From assembly GCA_017415185.1 (NCBI GenBank), contig JAFQHZ010000006.1, positions 62,001 through 126,000 of the forward strand: a stretch of DNA of 64,000 nucleotides. The letters are read 5' to 3'. The DNA is from Candidatus Gastranaerophilales bacterium. Its GTDB lineage: Bacteria; Cyanobacteriota; Vampirovibrionia; Gastranaerophilales; Gastranaerophilaceae. How positions within the stretch are numbered: position 1 is the stretch's first letter; every line of letters begins with the position of its first letter. The notes below the pieces were generated by a model. The model did no database searches, was not told where the DNA came from, and was given only the letters and a program-made list of their open reading frames with translations. The position numbers and the translations under genes were made by a program. This document shows positions 1 through 9,026 of the stretch, piece after piece.

Positions 1-121
1 AATTTGGATTAACACAAACACCAAAAAAATTATATTTCAAAGCGTCAGCGCTCATTTTTTCAATATCAAACCTTGTTGCATCAGATTTTAAAACCGTATG
101 TTCAATATAATAGTTAATCAT
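1..121 (-). CDS. deoC: deoxyribose-phosphate aldolase, 5' part only
   Basis: Reading the minus strand from the ATG at 121 gives 40 residues that run off the window edge. They contain IEHTVLKSDAT and FFGVCVNPN, which match the conserved DeoC N-terminus (IDHTLLKPDAT and a VCVNP strand). DeoC cleaves 2-deoxyribose-5-phosphate to glyceraldehyde-3-phosphate and acetaldehyde in deoxynucleoside salvage. The start lies 10 bp beyond the stop of the upstream dehydrogenase gene, so both are probably co-transcribed. The catalytic lysine lies outside the window. Identity rests on the N-terminus alone. Confidence 0.85.
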   Translation of the reverse strand, partial: MINYYIEHTVLKSDATRFDIEKMSADALKYNFFGVCVNPN

Positions 122-131
122 AGTAAAACTA

Positions 132-1136
132 TTATAGCAAAACAAGATTCTTTGCGCCAGATTTTATATCAAAAGACGAATTAATATTTTCCAAAACAAT
201 ATCCAAAATTCTTTTTTGAGCTTCTTTTGTATTGTAAGCGTTATGCGGAGTAATTAAAACATTAGGCAAGCGCAAAAGTTTTCTTATAAAAAAGAACTTT
301 TTTAAACAAAAAGATTTCATTTGTGAATTTTTATTGCACTTTTTCCAATTATGACAAAGATATTCTTCACATTCGACAACGTCAAGCGCAGCGCCTTTGA
401 TTCTTTTTTCAATAAGCGCATAAAACAAAGCTTCGCTATCGACAATTTCCCCTCTTGCGGTATTTATCAAAATCGCATTTCTTTTCATTTTTGATATTGC
501 AATTTTATCAATCAAATTTCTTGTTGAATCATTTAAAGGGCAATTAATCGAAATAAAATCAGATTTTTTTAACAATTCATCCAATTCAACAAAATTATAT
601 GCGCCATTTTTATAAACATCATAAGCTAAAACTTCCATTCCAAAACCATGAGCAATATTGATAACTTTTCTTCCAATAGCACCGACCCCGATTACGCCCA
701 TTGTTTTTGAAAAAAGCTCAATTCCCCTTAAATCGTCATGATTGATTTCGCCATTAAGAAGTGAATTTTGCGCTTTTAAGATTTTTTTTGATAATGTTAA
801 AAGCAAAGAAAAAACATATTCTGCAACTGTCGAATTTCCATAATTTGGCGCATTAAAAACAAAAATATTATTATTTTTACAATATGCTAAATCAACGTTT
901 GAATAACCAACACTCCTTAAAAAAATATATTTTAAATTTTTAAATTTTGATAGCGTTTTATTATCCAATTGCGAACTCACAAAAACGCTCAAAGCTTCGC
1001 AATCAAGATATTTTTCGTCAATGCGCAATGAATCATTTATTGGATTTTGAAAAAAATAAACCTCGTTTTCCATAAGTTTATTTTTTGAAAGATAATCAAG
1101 CTCGAATTTTTTAATATCATAAAAAAGTATTTTCAT
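132..1136 (-). CDS. D-2-hydroxyacid dehydrogenase, D-lactate dehydrogenase-like
   Basis: This 334-residue protein has the family layout: a split substrate domain around an NAD-binding Rossmann domain with GVGAIG (G150, G152, G155). The expected catalytic residues are visible: Arg228 in NTARGE, Glu255 in DVVE and His298 in TPHNA. A Cys/Lys-rich stretch of about 30 residues between DVVE and PNVLITPH sits where D-lactate dehydrogenases carry a similar insertion, which favours that subgroup over phosphoglycerate dehydrogenase. It would reduce a 2-keto acid such as pyruvate with NADH, fitting fermentation. It lies just upstream of deoC. The exact substrate cannot be read from sequence. Confidence 0.8.
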   Translation of the reverse strand: MKILFYDIKKFELDYLSKNKLMENEVYFFQNPINDSLRIDEKYLDCEALSVFVSSQLDNKTLSKFKNLKYIFLRSVGYSNVDLAYCKNNNIFVFNAPNYGNSTVAEYVFSLLLTLSKKILKAQNSLLNGEINHDDLRGIELFSKTMGVIGVGAIGRKVINIAHGFGMEVLAYDVYKNGAYNFVELDELLKKSDFISINCPLNDSTRNLIDKIAISKMKRNAILINTARGEIVDSEALFYALIEKRIKGAALDVVECEEYLCHNWKKCNKNSQMKSFCLKKFFFIRKLLRLPNVLITPHNAYNTKEAQKRILDIVLENINSSFDIKSGAKNLVLL

Positions 1137-1192
1137 AAGTTGAATATACTTTTTAAATTCAAAATTCTAATTCCCAAACAAGCTAAATTAAA

Positions 1193-2443
1193 CTAACATT
1201 CTTTTTTAGCTAAGAATTTTTTCATTTTATTATAATCAAAATCTTTTTCCCAACGAGCAACAACAGTCGTTGCAACACAATTGCCGATAAGATTTACGGT
1301 TGTTCTTCCCATATCTAAAATTTGATCAATTCCCAACAAAACAGCAACCCCAACAAGAGGAAGCCCAAAGCTTGCAAGCGTTCCTGTCAAAATAACAAGA
1401 GAAACCCTTGGAACTCCAGCAATTCCTTTTGATGTAAGCATTAAAGTAAACATTATCATTAATTGTTGTTCTAATGGTATATTAACCCCTGCAATTTGCG
1501 CACAAAACAAAGTCGCAAGAGTAAGATACATTGTTGAACCATCAAGGTTAAATGTATATCCCATTGGCATAACAAAGCTTACAATGCTTTTTGGAACGCC
1601 AAATTTTTCCATTAATTCCATTGCTTTAGGTAGCGCTGCTTCTGATGAAGCAGTTGTGAAAGCAAGCAAGGCTGGGTCTTTCATTGTTTTTAATAAACCC
1701 ATAAAAGGAATATTGACGATTTTGCAAGCAACAACCAAAACAATACCAACAAAAACAGCAAGAGAAAAATAAGTTATAGCAATTAATTTTGCATAACCTA
1801 TCATAACTTCAATGCCATTTTGTCCAACTGTTGCACTGATTGCGCCAAAAACCCCAACCGGCGCAAATTTCATAACGTATTCCGTAAATTTGAACATCAC
1901 ATCACATGTGCTTTGCAAAAAATCCAAAACAGGACGTGCTTTTTGACCAACCGCACAAACGGCAAGTGCAAAAAATATTGCAAACACGACAATTTGAAGC
2001 AAGTCCCCTTTTGCCATAGCGTCAACAACACTTTCAGGAACGCTATGAACAAACATTTGAACCAAACTCATTCCTTGAGAGCCTGTTTTCATTGTTTCAA
2101 CAACACCCATTGAAGCGCTGCTGACTTTCATAACAAAACCTTCTCCGGGTTTTAAGATGTTTGCCATAACAAGCCCTAAAACAAGAGCAATTGTTGTCAC
2201 AATTTCAAAGTAAACAATTGTTTTAAATCCAATTTTACCCAAATTTTTAACATTACCGTGTCCTGCAATGCCAACAACAAGGGTTGCAAAAATTAAAGGA
2301 GCAATAATCATTTTAACCATTCTTAAAAACAAATCACTTAATGGTTGCATTTTTATTGCATACTGCGGGAAAAGCCATCCAAAAAGAATGCCTGCCAGCA
2401 ATGCTATAAAAATATGCAAAGTGAGTCTTTTAGAATTTTTCAA
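1193..2443 (-). CDS. dicarboxylate/amino acid:cation symporter (DAACS family)
   Basis: A 416-residue, multi-helix inner-membrane protein of the GltP/DctA/GltT family. The re-entrant loop signature SSEAALPKAMELM and the substrate/ion-site segment MPMGYTFNLDGSTMYL are present, with a conserved DQILDMGRTTVN stretch near the end. It would import glutamate, aspartate or C4-dicarboxylates with Na+ or H+. The start codon is TTG (complement of 2441-2443), supported by a GGAGAAA Shine-Dalgarno 5-10 bases upstream; no ATG lies nearby. The glyS stop (2460) is 16 bases upstream, so it may be co-transcribed with glyS. Substrate choice is not decidable here. Confidence 0.88.
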   Translation of the reverse strand: MKNSKRLTLHIFIALLAGILFGWLFPQYAIKMQPLSDLFLRMVKMIIAPLIFATLVVGIAGHGNVKNLGKIGFKTIVYFEIVTTIALVLGLVMANILKPGEGFVMKVSSASMGVVETMKTGSQGMSLVQMFVHSVPESVVDAMAKGDLLQIVVFAIFFALAVCAVGQKARPVLDFLQSTCDVMFKFTEYVMKFAPVGVFGAISATVGQNGIEVMIGYAKLIAITYFSLAVFVGIVLVVACKIVNIPFMGLLKTMKDPALLAFTTASSEAALPKAMELMEKFGVPKSIVSFVMPMGYTFNLDGSTMYLTLATLFCAQIAGVNIPLEQQLMIMFTLMLTSKGIAGVPRVSLVILTGTLASFGLPLVGVAVLLGIDQILDMGRTTVNLIGNCVATTVVARWEKDFDYNKMKKFLAKKEC

Positions 2444-2459
2444 TTATTTCTCCAAATGT

Positions 2460-4517
2460 TTATAGTTTTTCAAAATCGCAAACAATTGAAAATTTTTCTT
2501 TTAATTTGTTTAAAAGAGCAATTCTATTGTTTTTAATTTTTTCATCCTTATCCATAACCAAAACTTTATCGAAAAACTCGGTTATTGGCTTAATTAGCAC
2601 ATTTAAAGATTTAATATATTTTTCTAAATCAGATTTTTCTTCGCTATGAGCTAAAATTGCATTATAAAGATTTTTTTCTTCATCCAAAGCAAACAATTTT
2701 TCATCAAATAAATCAAAATTATTTTCTTTCAAAATGCGAGAAACTCTTGTTGCATTTTCTTTGATAATTGCAAAATCGGCATCGTCTTGATATTTCATCA
2801 AAACTTCGGCTCTTTTGATAAATCCAGTTAAATCAGTTAAAGGATTAAATGCAAAAATTGAATTCATAACATTTGTTGTAAATTCTTTTTCATACATAAA
2901 TACCAATCTTTGAACGAAAAATTCTTTTAATTCGTCAAATAAAACTTCTTCAACTTCAATAGAAAATTCTTTAGCAAGGACAGAAATTGAATATTTAATT
3001 AATTCTTCCAAATTAATATTTAATTTCTTTTCAATAACTGTTCTTAAAATTCCAATAGCAGCTCTTCTTGCTCCCAATGGGTCATTTGAACCTGTTGGAC
3101 GTTTTTTCTTTTTGTCGCCTTGAGTTGAAATAAATAAAGCGCAAATTGTATCAATCTTATCTGCAATTGAAACAATTTGACCTTCTATTGCACTTGGAAG
3201 TTCGCCATTTGCCCCTAATGGGAAATAATGTTCAGATATTCCAAGAGCAACGTTTTCTTTTTCACCATCAACTCTTGCATAATCTTGACCAATAAAGCCT
3301 TGAAGTTCTGTGAACTCAAAAACAAGTTTTGTTGATAAATCGCATTTTGCAAGTTTTGCAACTCTTAAAATGTCGTCTTTTTCTTGGATATTTAAAATAT
3401 CTGCAATTTTTGAAGATAAATCAACTAATCTTTGAGTTTTATCATATAGGCTTCCAAGTCCTTTTTGGAAAGTCATACCTTTAAGATTTTCAAGCTTTTC
3501 AGACAATTTTGTTTTAGTGTCTTCTTGATAAAAGAAAACGCCATCTTCAAGTCTTGCGCAAATTACTCTTTGATTTCCAGCTTTAATGTTTGAAAATTCA
3601 CTTCCAACATAATTTGCCATAGTTATAAAATGATTTGACAATTTTCCATTTGAATCCCAAAGAGGGAAATATCTTTGATGTTGCGTCATAACTGTTGTAG
3701 TAACAATTTCTGGCACTTGAAGATATTTTTCACTAAAATCACAAAGAACAGGAACTGGCCATTCATTGATGAATGTTACCTCTTCAAGAAGTTCTTCCAT
3801 GTTATCAAATTTAATAGTTAAATTATTTTCGCTCGCGCATTTTTTTGCTAAATCAACAATTAAATCTCTTCTTTCGTCTTGTTTAACAATAACGTTAGCA
3901 GTTTTTAAAAGTTCAACATATTTTTTTGGTTCAGTGATAACTACTTCTTTATTTTGAGAATATCTATGACCAAAAGTTTTATTTGTTGCACTTCTTTCTA
4001 AAATTTTTAAATCAACAACTTCATTCCCTAAAAGCGCAACAACATTTTCAATAGGACGAGAAAATTTTTCGCTATTATATGCCCAGCGCATAAAATGAGC
4101 GCCTTGAAGTTTCAAAATTAAGCTTTCAACATTTTCTTTTAAAATATCGACTGTTGAATTTCCTTTAATTTCGATTTTTGCCCAGATATAGTTATCTTTT
4201 TCATACAAATCGGTTATTTCAACGCCATTTTTCTTTGCAAAGCCTATTGCAGCAGGAGAAAAATCGCCTGTTTCAGTTTTTGCAATGTTTAAAATTGGAC
4301 CTTTAACATCCTTAGAAACTGTTTCTTGACACAGCGCCAAATCATCAACCAAAACAGCCAGACGTCTTGGTGTTGCATAAACTTTAATATCGCCATAAGC
4401 AAGAGCGTTTTCTACAAATAATTTCTTAAAAGAGCTTTCTAATTGAGTTATTGCACTCGGAATAAATTTATATGGTAGCTCTTGAACCAATACTTCTAAT
4501 AAAAAATCTTTTCTCAT
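2460..4517 (-). CDS. glyS: glycyl-tRNA synthetase beta subunit
   Basis: A 685-residue protein with the GlyS N-terminus MRKDFLLEVLVQELP and characteristic segments such as TPRRLAVLVDDL, MTQHQRYFPL and NDPLGARRAA. The beta subunit binds tRNA-Gly and pairs with the catalytic alpha subunit (GlyQ). A longer ORF exists upstream, but its extra 38 residues are hydrophobic, low-complexity and non-homologous, so I start at the ATG at 4517. glyQ is not adjacent and not in the window; separate glyQ and glyS loci are known in Cyanobacteria. The gene diverges from the DUF1822-like gene across a 148-bp AT-rich gap. Confidence 0.93.
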   Translation of the reverse strand: MRKDFLLEVLVQELPYKFIPSAITQLESSFKKLFVENALAYGDIKVYATPRRLAVLVDDLALCQETVSKDVKGPILNIAKTETGDFSPAAIGFAKKNGVEITDLYEKDNYIWAKIEIKGNSTVDILKENVESLILKLQGAHFMRWAYNSEKFSRPIENVVALLGNEVVDLKILERSATNKTFGHRYSQNKEVVITEPKKYVELLKTANVIVKQDERRDLIVDLAKKCASENNLTIKFDNMEELLEEVTFINEWPVPVLCDFSEKYLQVPEIVTTTVMTQHQRYFPLWDSNGKLSNHFITMANYVGSEFSNIKAGNQRVICARLEDGVFFYQEDTKTKLSEKLENLKGMTFQKGLGSLYDKTQRLVDLSSKIADILNIQEKDDILRVAKLAKCDLSTKLVFEFTELQGFIGQDYARVDGEKENVALGISEHYFPLGANGELPSAIEGQIVSIADKIDTICALFISTQGDKKKKRPTGSNDPLGARRAAIGILRTVIEKKLNINLEELIKYSISVLAKEFSIEVEEVLFDELKEFFVQRLVFMYEKEFTTNVMNSIFAFNPLTDLTGFIKRAEVLMKYQDDADFAIIKENATRVSRILKENNFDLFDEKLFALDEEKNLYNAILAHSEEKSDLEKYIKSLNVLIKPITEFFDKVLVMDKDEKIKNNRIALLNKLKEKFSIVCDFEKL

Positions 4518-4665
4518 AATATCTTGATTATAGTATAAAAATTTTAAAACCAAGAAATTTTTATTAAGAAAATGCAACAAAACGACAAAAAAGAATATTA
4601 AATTTTTGAAAATTATCTTTGGATGTGTCAAATTATTATATAAGAGTTATTGGTTTAATTAAACA

Positions 4666-6246
4666 ATGCAGAATTTAGACATTATCGAAATAAATGATGA
4701 ACAAGCCCACAGCGCCAAGTTATTAGCCAGCAAAATGAGTACACCTCAAATTAGAAAAAGAGGCATGATTGACATGCTTGGCATCGCTTGCGCAATTAAT
4801 TACCTGCATGCAAAAAGAATAAGAGTTGATAACCGAAGAAGTGTTTATAAAATTCCTCTTTTGTTTGAAGAATTTAAAATTTCAGATGTTTACTATGGAA
4901 ATTATAGAATTGATGTTATAACTCTTTTTAAAGAAAAAACAATAAAAATTCCAAAAATTCACGTTGATATGGAAATTTTGCCACACTTTTATTTCGTTGT
5001 GCAAATCGGAGGCAAAATCAAAGAAGCCAAAATGATTGGTTTTATTGAAGGCAAAAAAGTTCAAAGATGTTCTTGTGATTCTAAATTTTATTATCCAACG
5101 CTAGATATGCTTATCGATTTAGAAAAATTTGCGCAACTAACAAAACATTCTGTACCAACAAAAACCCTTCTAGGAAAACATGTTGACTGTATGGGTTTAT
5201 TTTTAAAGTTTATTGATAATGATTTATCTTCAGTTTATAAAAGACAATTAATTCAACATCTTATGAATTGCGATTCATGCAGAAGCCGCTTCATTGACAC
5301 AATTGAATTTGAACGCCTTGCTGGAAATATCCGTTTTTATCCTGATTTGATGAGAAAATATGAATCAAAATCAAATGTTGAAGATGTTTCTTATGAATTA
5401 AACAAAACATCAAGTTATGAAAGTTTCGAAGAAACAATAAATAATGCAGTAATTAACGAGCCTGATGAATTTAAACAAAGATTCATAGACATTGAAGATA
5501 ACGAAAATGATAATTCCGCTAAATCAAAAACTGTTCAAATGTTTGACATAATCGACCCAAAACAATTCAAAAAAGGCGTAATTGATTCAATTTTTAATGA
5601 AATACCAAAATTCGAACTTCCGCAAATCAAAACCATTGCAAGCGCAAAAAACAGACGTGCATTGCTTATCATCGTGACGATAATAATTGTTTTTGCAAGT
5701 TTTGCTTTAATTTCATTCAAAGGAACGTCTGATATCATCGAAGAAAACAAAGATATAGCAAGTTTTGAAGAATTTGATGATGAATATAGCGTTGATGATT
5801 ACAACAACAACACAGAAGGCTATGCTCAATTAATTCCAAAAGATTCAAGAAGCATTGAAAGCTTTACAATCAAACAGCCAATCTCTACAAAACCAACATA
5901 TAGCCCAACAATCACAAACATTTCTTGGGAGGCTCCTGAAAGCTTAATTAAAAAAGCAAATTATACAAAATTCCTTCAATTAATCGGAAAAAATGTCAAA
6001 TTAAATTTGCAAAACGATTTATTATTAGTCAACGATATTCCTGTTAATAAAGTTGTTAAAGTTGATATTAATATCGCTTCAAATGGCAATGTTAATTCAA
6101 TCAAAATGACTTCATCATCAGGTTCTCATTCAATTGATGCTTCAATTAAAAAAGTCGTAACAGACACTTTAACCTATATGAAGCCTCCAAGCCATGGCAT
6201 TGCAACAAAACCAGTTGATGTAACTTTAACTGTTGAATTAAACTAA
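4666..6246 (+). CDS. DUF1822-like, zinc-knuckle, single-TM protein with TonB C-terminal-like domain
   Basis: Three parts are visible in 526 residues. Residues about 30-130 resemble cyanobacterial DUF1822 proteins in strand order and in the segment ending KEAKMIGFIEGK. H198, C202 and C205 in HLMNCDSC form an anti-sigma-type zf-HC2 knuckle. A hydrophobic helix lies at about 331-351 after a basic stretch (KNRR), and residues about 460-526 resemble a TonB C-terminal fold (VDINIASNGNV, then a VDVTLTVEL ending). This suggests a cytoplasmic sensor or sequestering half linked through the inner membrane to a periplasmic domain. No sigma factor is adjacent. There is no clear ribosome-binding site before the ATG. 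The function is unknown; domain matches are from memory. Confidence 0.6.
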   Translation: MQNLDIIEINDEQAHSAKLLASKMSTPQIRKRGMIDMLGIACAINYLHAKRIRVDNRRSVYKIPLLFEEFKISDVYYGNYRIDVITLFKEKTIKIPKIHVDMEILPHFYFVVQIGGKIKEAKMIGFIEGKKVQRCSCDSKFYYPTLDMLIDLEKFAQLTKHSVPTKTLLGKHVDCMGLFLKFIDNDLSSVYKRQLIQHLMNCDSCRSRFIDTIEFERLAGNIRFYPDLMRKYESKSNVEDVSYELNKTSSYESFEETINNAVINEPDEFKQRFIDIEDNENDNSAKSKTVQMFDIIDPKQFKKGVIDSIFNEIPKFELPQIKTIASAKNRRALLIIVTIIIVFASFALISFKGTSDIIEENKDIASFEEFDDEYSVDDYNNNTEGYAQLIPKDSRSIESFTIKQPISTKPTYSPTITNISWEAPESLIKKANYTKFLQLIGKNVKLNLQNDLLLVNDIPVNKVVKVDINIASNGNVNSIKMTSSSGSHSIDASIKKVVTDTLTYMKPPSHGIATKPVDVTLTVELN

Positions 6247-6255
6247 ACTTGTCAT

Positions 6256-6268
6256 TTTATGCTATAAT
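6256..6268 (+). promoter_or_regulatory. extended -10 promoter for the 6295 gene cluster
   Basis: TTTATGCTATAAT contains a TGn-TATAAT extended -10 element 27 bases before the ATG of the CooC-like ATPase. No good -35 hexamer is found at 16-18 bp, which fits the extended -10 class. The same word with TAAAAT occurs before nadE (57951-57963). Confidence 0.5.
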
Positions 6269-6294
6269 CAAAAGGCACATAAAAAGGATATTAA

Positions 6295-7026
6295 ATGACA
6301 TCAACCATAGCTTTTATTGGTAAATCTGGAAGCGGAAAAACAACCCTATCAAAAGCATTTTTAAAACTGCTTAGGAAAAATTTTCCACAAAGTTCTATTT
6401 TAATGGTGGATAACGACCTAACACTCGAACTTTCAGATAGCTTTGGAATCAAAACAAGAAACACAATTTACGGAATCAAATCAGGAAAACATGAATACAA
6501 AACAGGCATTCCTGAAGGTATGAGCAAACAAGAATATATTGAATGGGCGCTTGAAGATATCATTATCGAAATTGATGAAAATGTTGATATGATTGCTTCT
6601 TGGTTTGTTACACCAAAAGATTGCCATTGTCCAAGCACAAAATTAATGAGAGATTCACTATCCAAGCTTATTTCAAGATATGATTTTGTAATTTTTGATT
6701 GCGAATATGATTTAAAATATTTAAATTTATTAATCGATTGCCCAATCGATGAAGCAATAATCGTTTCAAAATGCAATAAAACAGACATTGCCCTTGCAGC
6801 AAAAATTGCAGATTCTTCAAGAAAATATGCGTATGACGGGCAAATGGGCGTAATTTTAAACAAAATTGAAAAAGATAAATTGTCCCAAGGTGCAGAATTA
6901 TTAAACAATTTCGAACTATATTTATTAGGATATTTGGAAAAATTCGACAATCCAGATTGTGAAAAAATGATGGAAACTTTGGAAATAATATATTCCAGAA
7001 TGAATTTAAGGCAAATTGAAAGCTAG
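6295..7026 (+). CDS. CooC/MinD-like P-loop ATPase
   Basis: A 243-residue protein opening with a P-loop, IGKSGSGKTTLS, with a lysine early in the loop as in deviant-Walker SIMIBI ATPases (CooC, MinD). Further family-like segments are SILMVDNDL after strand 2 and YDFVIFDCEYDL at the Walker B position. CooC-type proteins use ATP to insert metals into enzymes or act in assembly; the target here is unknown. AAAAAGGAT supplies the ribosome-binding site. It lies 6 bp ahead of folD and probably begins the folD-alr-gcv transcript. It could equally be a ParA/MinD-like partitioning ATPase. Confidence 0.65.
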   Translation: MTSTIAFIGKSGSGKTTLSKAFLKLLRKNFPQSSILMVDNDLTLELSDSFGIKTRNTIYGIKSGKHEYKTGIPEGMSKQEYIEWALEDIIIEIDENVDMIASWFVTPKDCHCPSTKLMRDSLSKLISRYDFVIFDCEYDLKYLNLLIDCPIDEAIIVSKCNKTDIALAAKIADSSRKYAYDGQMGVILNKIEKDKLSQGAELLNNFELYLLGYLEKFDNPDCEKMMETLEIIYSRMNLRQIES

Positions 7027-7032
7027 GCATTT

Positions 7033-7884
7033 ATGACAACAATAATCGACGGAAAACTTTGTGCAAAAAAAATATTAGACGATTTAAAACAAAAAACAAA
7101 AAAATTACAAAAAAAGCCTGCTTTAGCGGTAATTTTGGCAAATGATGACGCTTCAAGCAAAGTTTACGTCGCTTCAAAAGAAAAACATTCGCTAGACTTA
7201 GGCTTTGATTCTTGCGTATATCGTTTTGACAAATCAATCACTCAAGGCGAACTCATTAAGCTAATCCATGAATTAAATGAAAATCCAAATATTAACGGTA
7301 TTTTAGTACAATTGCCATTATTCAAACATCTTAATTCGCAAGAAATTATCGAATTAATCAATCCAAAAAAAGACGTTGATGGTTTTCATCCAATAAATGT
7401 TGGCAAATTGAATTGCGGACTTGAACCTTACGCAATTTGTTGCACTCCTAAAGGAATAATTAAGCTTTTAAAAGAATACAAAATAAATTTAACAGGAAAA
7501 AATGCCATAGTTATTGGGCGCTCAAATATTGTCGGAAAGCCGACTGCAACCCTTCTAACAAACGAAAACGCCACAGTTACTTTGGCGCATTCTAAAACAA
7601 AAAACTTGAAAGAACTTACAAAAAATGCTGATATTATCATAAGCGCAACTGGAGTTGCAAAATTAATTAAAGCAGATATGGTTAAAAAAGGCGCAGTGGT
7701 TATCGATGTCGGCATAAATAAACAAGCAAACGGCAAATTAATTGGCGATGTTGATTTTGAAAAAGTGAAAAATATAGCAAGCTATATCACACCAGTTCCT
7801 GGAGGAGTAGGACCAATGACAATTGCTTGTTTAATGGAAAACACTTATGAATTATTTTTGGCGCAAAATAAGGGCATAATATAA
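7033..7884 (+). CDS. folD: bifunctional methylenetetrahydrofolate dehydrogenase / methenyl-THF cyclohydrolase
   Basis: At 283 residues the length is typical for FolD. Visible motifs are YVASKEKHS with the catalytic lysine, GILVQLPL, DVDGFHP, the NADP-binding VIGRSNIVGKP and the C-terminal PVPGGVGPMT signature. It interconverts 5,10-methylene-, methenyl- and 10-formyl-THF in the cytosol. Its position just before the glycine-cleavage genes fits, because GcvT produces the 5,10-methylene-THF that FolD uses. The stop codon directly abuts the alr start. Confidence 0.96.
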   Translation: MTTIIDGKLCAKKILDDLKQKTKKLQKKPALAVILANDDASSKVYVASKEKHSLDLGFDSCVYRFDKSITQGELIKLIHELNENPNINGILVQLPLFKHLNSQEIIELINPKKDVDGFHPINVGKLNCGLEPYAICCTPKGIIKLLKEYKINLTGKNAIVIGRSNIVGKPTATLLTNENATVTLAHSKTKNLKELTKNADIIISATGVAKLIKADMVKKGAVVIDVGINKQANGKLIGDVDFEKVKNIASYITPVPGGVGPMTIACLMENTYELFLAQNKGII

Positions 7885-9024
7885 ATGCAAAATTTTAGAG
7901 GAACATTCATAAACAAAAACAGAGACGCTTGGGTTGAAATCAATCTTGCTAATCTTGAGCATAATGTTCTTAATATTAAAGAATTTCTTAAGAAAAATTG
8001 CCCCAATGAACCCGACATTTTTGCAGTAATAAAAGCAGATGGATATGGGCATGGGTCTTTAATGTGTGCGCCAATTTTAAGCGCTTGCGGAGTAAAATAT
8101 TTTGGCGTTGCAAGCATTGACGAAGGAATTGAACTAAGAGAACACAAAGTAACTCAACCAATTCTTGTTCTTGGCGCAAGTCCACTTTGGGCAATGGAGA
8201 ATGCTATTAAATATGACATTTGTGTTTCAATTTTTAACGATGAACATATCGAAATGGCAAGCCAACTTTTTGAGCGACTCAACAAAAAATTAAAAGTCCA
8301 TATTAAGCTCGACACTGGAATGAATCGAATTGGAATTAATAAAGATTTTGCAAAAGACTTTATTCAAAAAGTCATCAACTCTAAAGCTCTTGATTTAAAA
8401 GGAATTTTCACCCATTTTGCAGATGTTGAAAACGAAAAACTTTTTAATAGACAAATTCAAGAATTTCAAGAAATAATTGAACCATATAAAAATAGCAATA
8501 TTAAAATACATTGTCTAAATTCGCCTGGAATGTTTTCATATCCTGAATTTTCTTATGATATGGTTAGAATGGGAATAATCATGTGGGGCTTAACCCCATT
8601 TTCAAACGAAAATCCAAACATGCCAGAAGTTCTTCCTGTTATGGGCTTAAAAGCCAGAATAACAAACATACACACCCTAAAAGAAGACGATGGAATCAGC
8701 TATGGTCACACATATATCGCTTCAAAAAACACAAAAATAGCAACAATTCCAATCGGATATGCAGACGGAGTTGCAAGAAATCTTTCTGGTAATATTGTAG
8801 CTTTTCTTAATGGCAAAAAAATTAAACAAATCGGAAGAATCACAATGGATCAAATTATGTTTGATGTTTCAAATGTTGATTGTTGCGTTGGCGATGTGAT
8901 AACTCTTTTAGGAGAAGAAAACAAGATTGATACAATAGACACTTGGGCAAAAAAATTAAACACAATTAATTATGAACTAACTTGTCGTTTAAAAATGAGA
9001 TTGCCAAGAATTTATGTGAGGTAA
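7885..9024 (+). CDS. alr: alanine racemase
   Basis: This 379-residue PLP enzyme has the active-site lysine K50 in AVIKADGYGHG, the second-base region SYGHTY and the conserved IPIGYADG and GRITMDQ segments. It makes D-alanine for peptidoglycan. The ATG follows the folD stop with no spacing; the Shine-Dalgarno AAGGG lies inside the end of folD, suggesting coupled translation. It ends two bases before gcvT, so a cell-wall gene sits within a one-carbon operon. Confidence 0.95.
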   Translation: MQNFRGTFINKNRDAWVEINLANLEHNVLNIKEFLKKNCPNEPDIFAVIKADGYGHGSLMCAPILSACGVKYFGVASIDEGIELREHKVTQPILVLGASPLWAMENAIKYDICVSIFNDEHIEMASQLFERLNKKLKVHIKLDTGMNRIGINKDFAKDFIQKVINSKALDLKGIFTHFADVENEKLFNRQIQEFQEIIEPYKNSNIKIHCLNSPGMFSYPEFSYDMVRMGIIMWGLTPFSNENPNMPEVLPVMGLKARITNIHTLKEDDGISYGHTYIASKNTKIATIPIGYADGVARNLSGNIVAFLNGKKIKQIGRITMDQIMFDVSNVDCCVGDVITLLGEENKIDTIDTWAKKLNTINYELTCRLKMRLPRIYVR

Positions 9025-9026
9025 AA

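Noticed and set aside
6468-6950. A 160-residue minus-strand ORF opposite the CooC-like ATPase
   Set aside because: It is antisense to a gene with clear P-loop motifs and has no recognisable domain.
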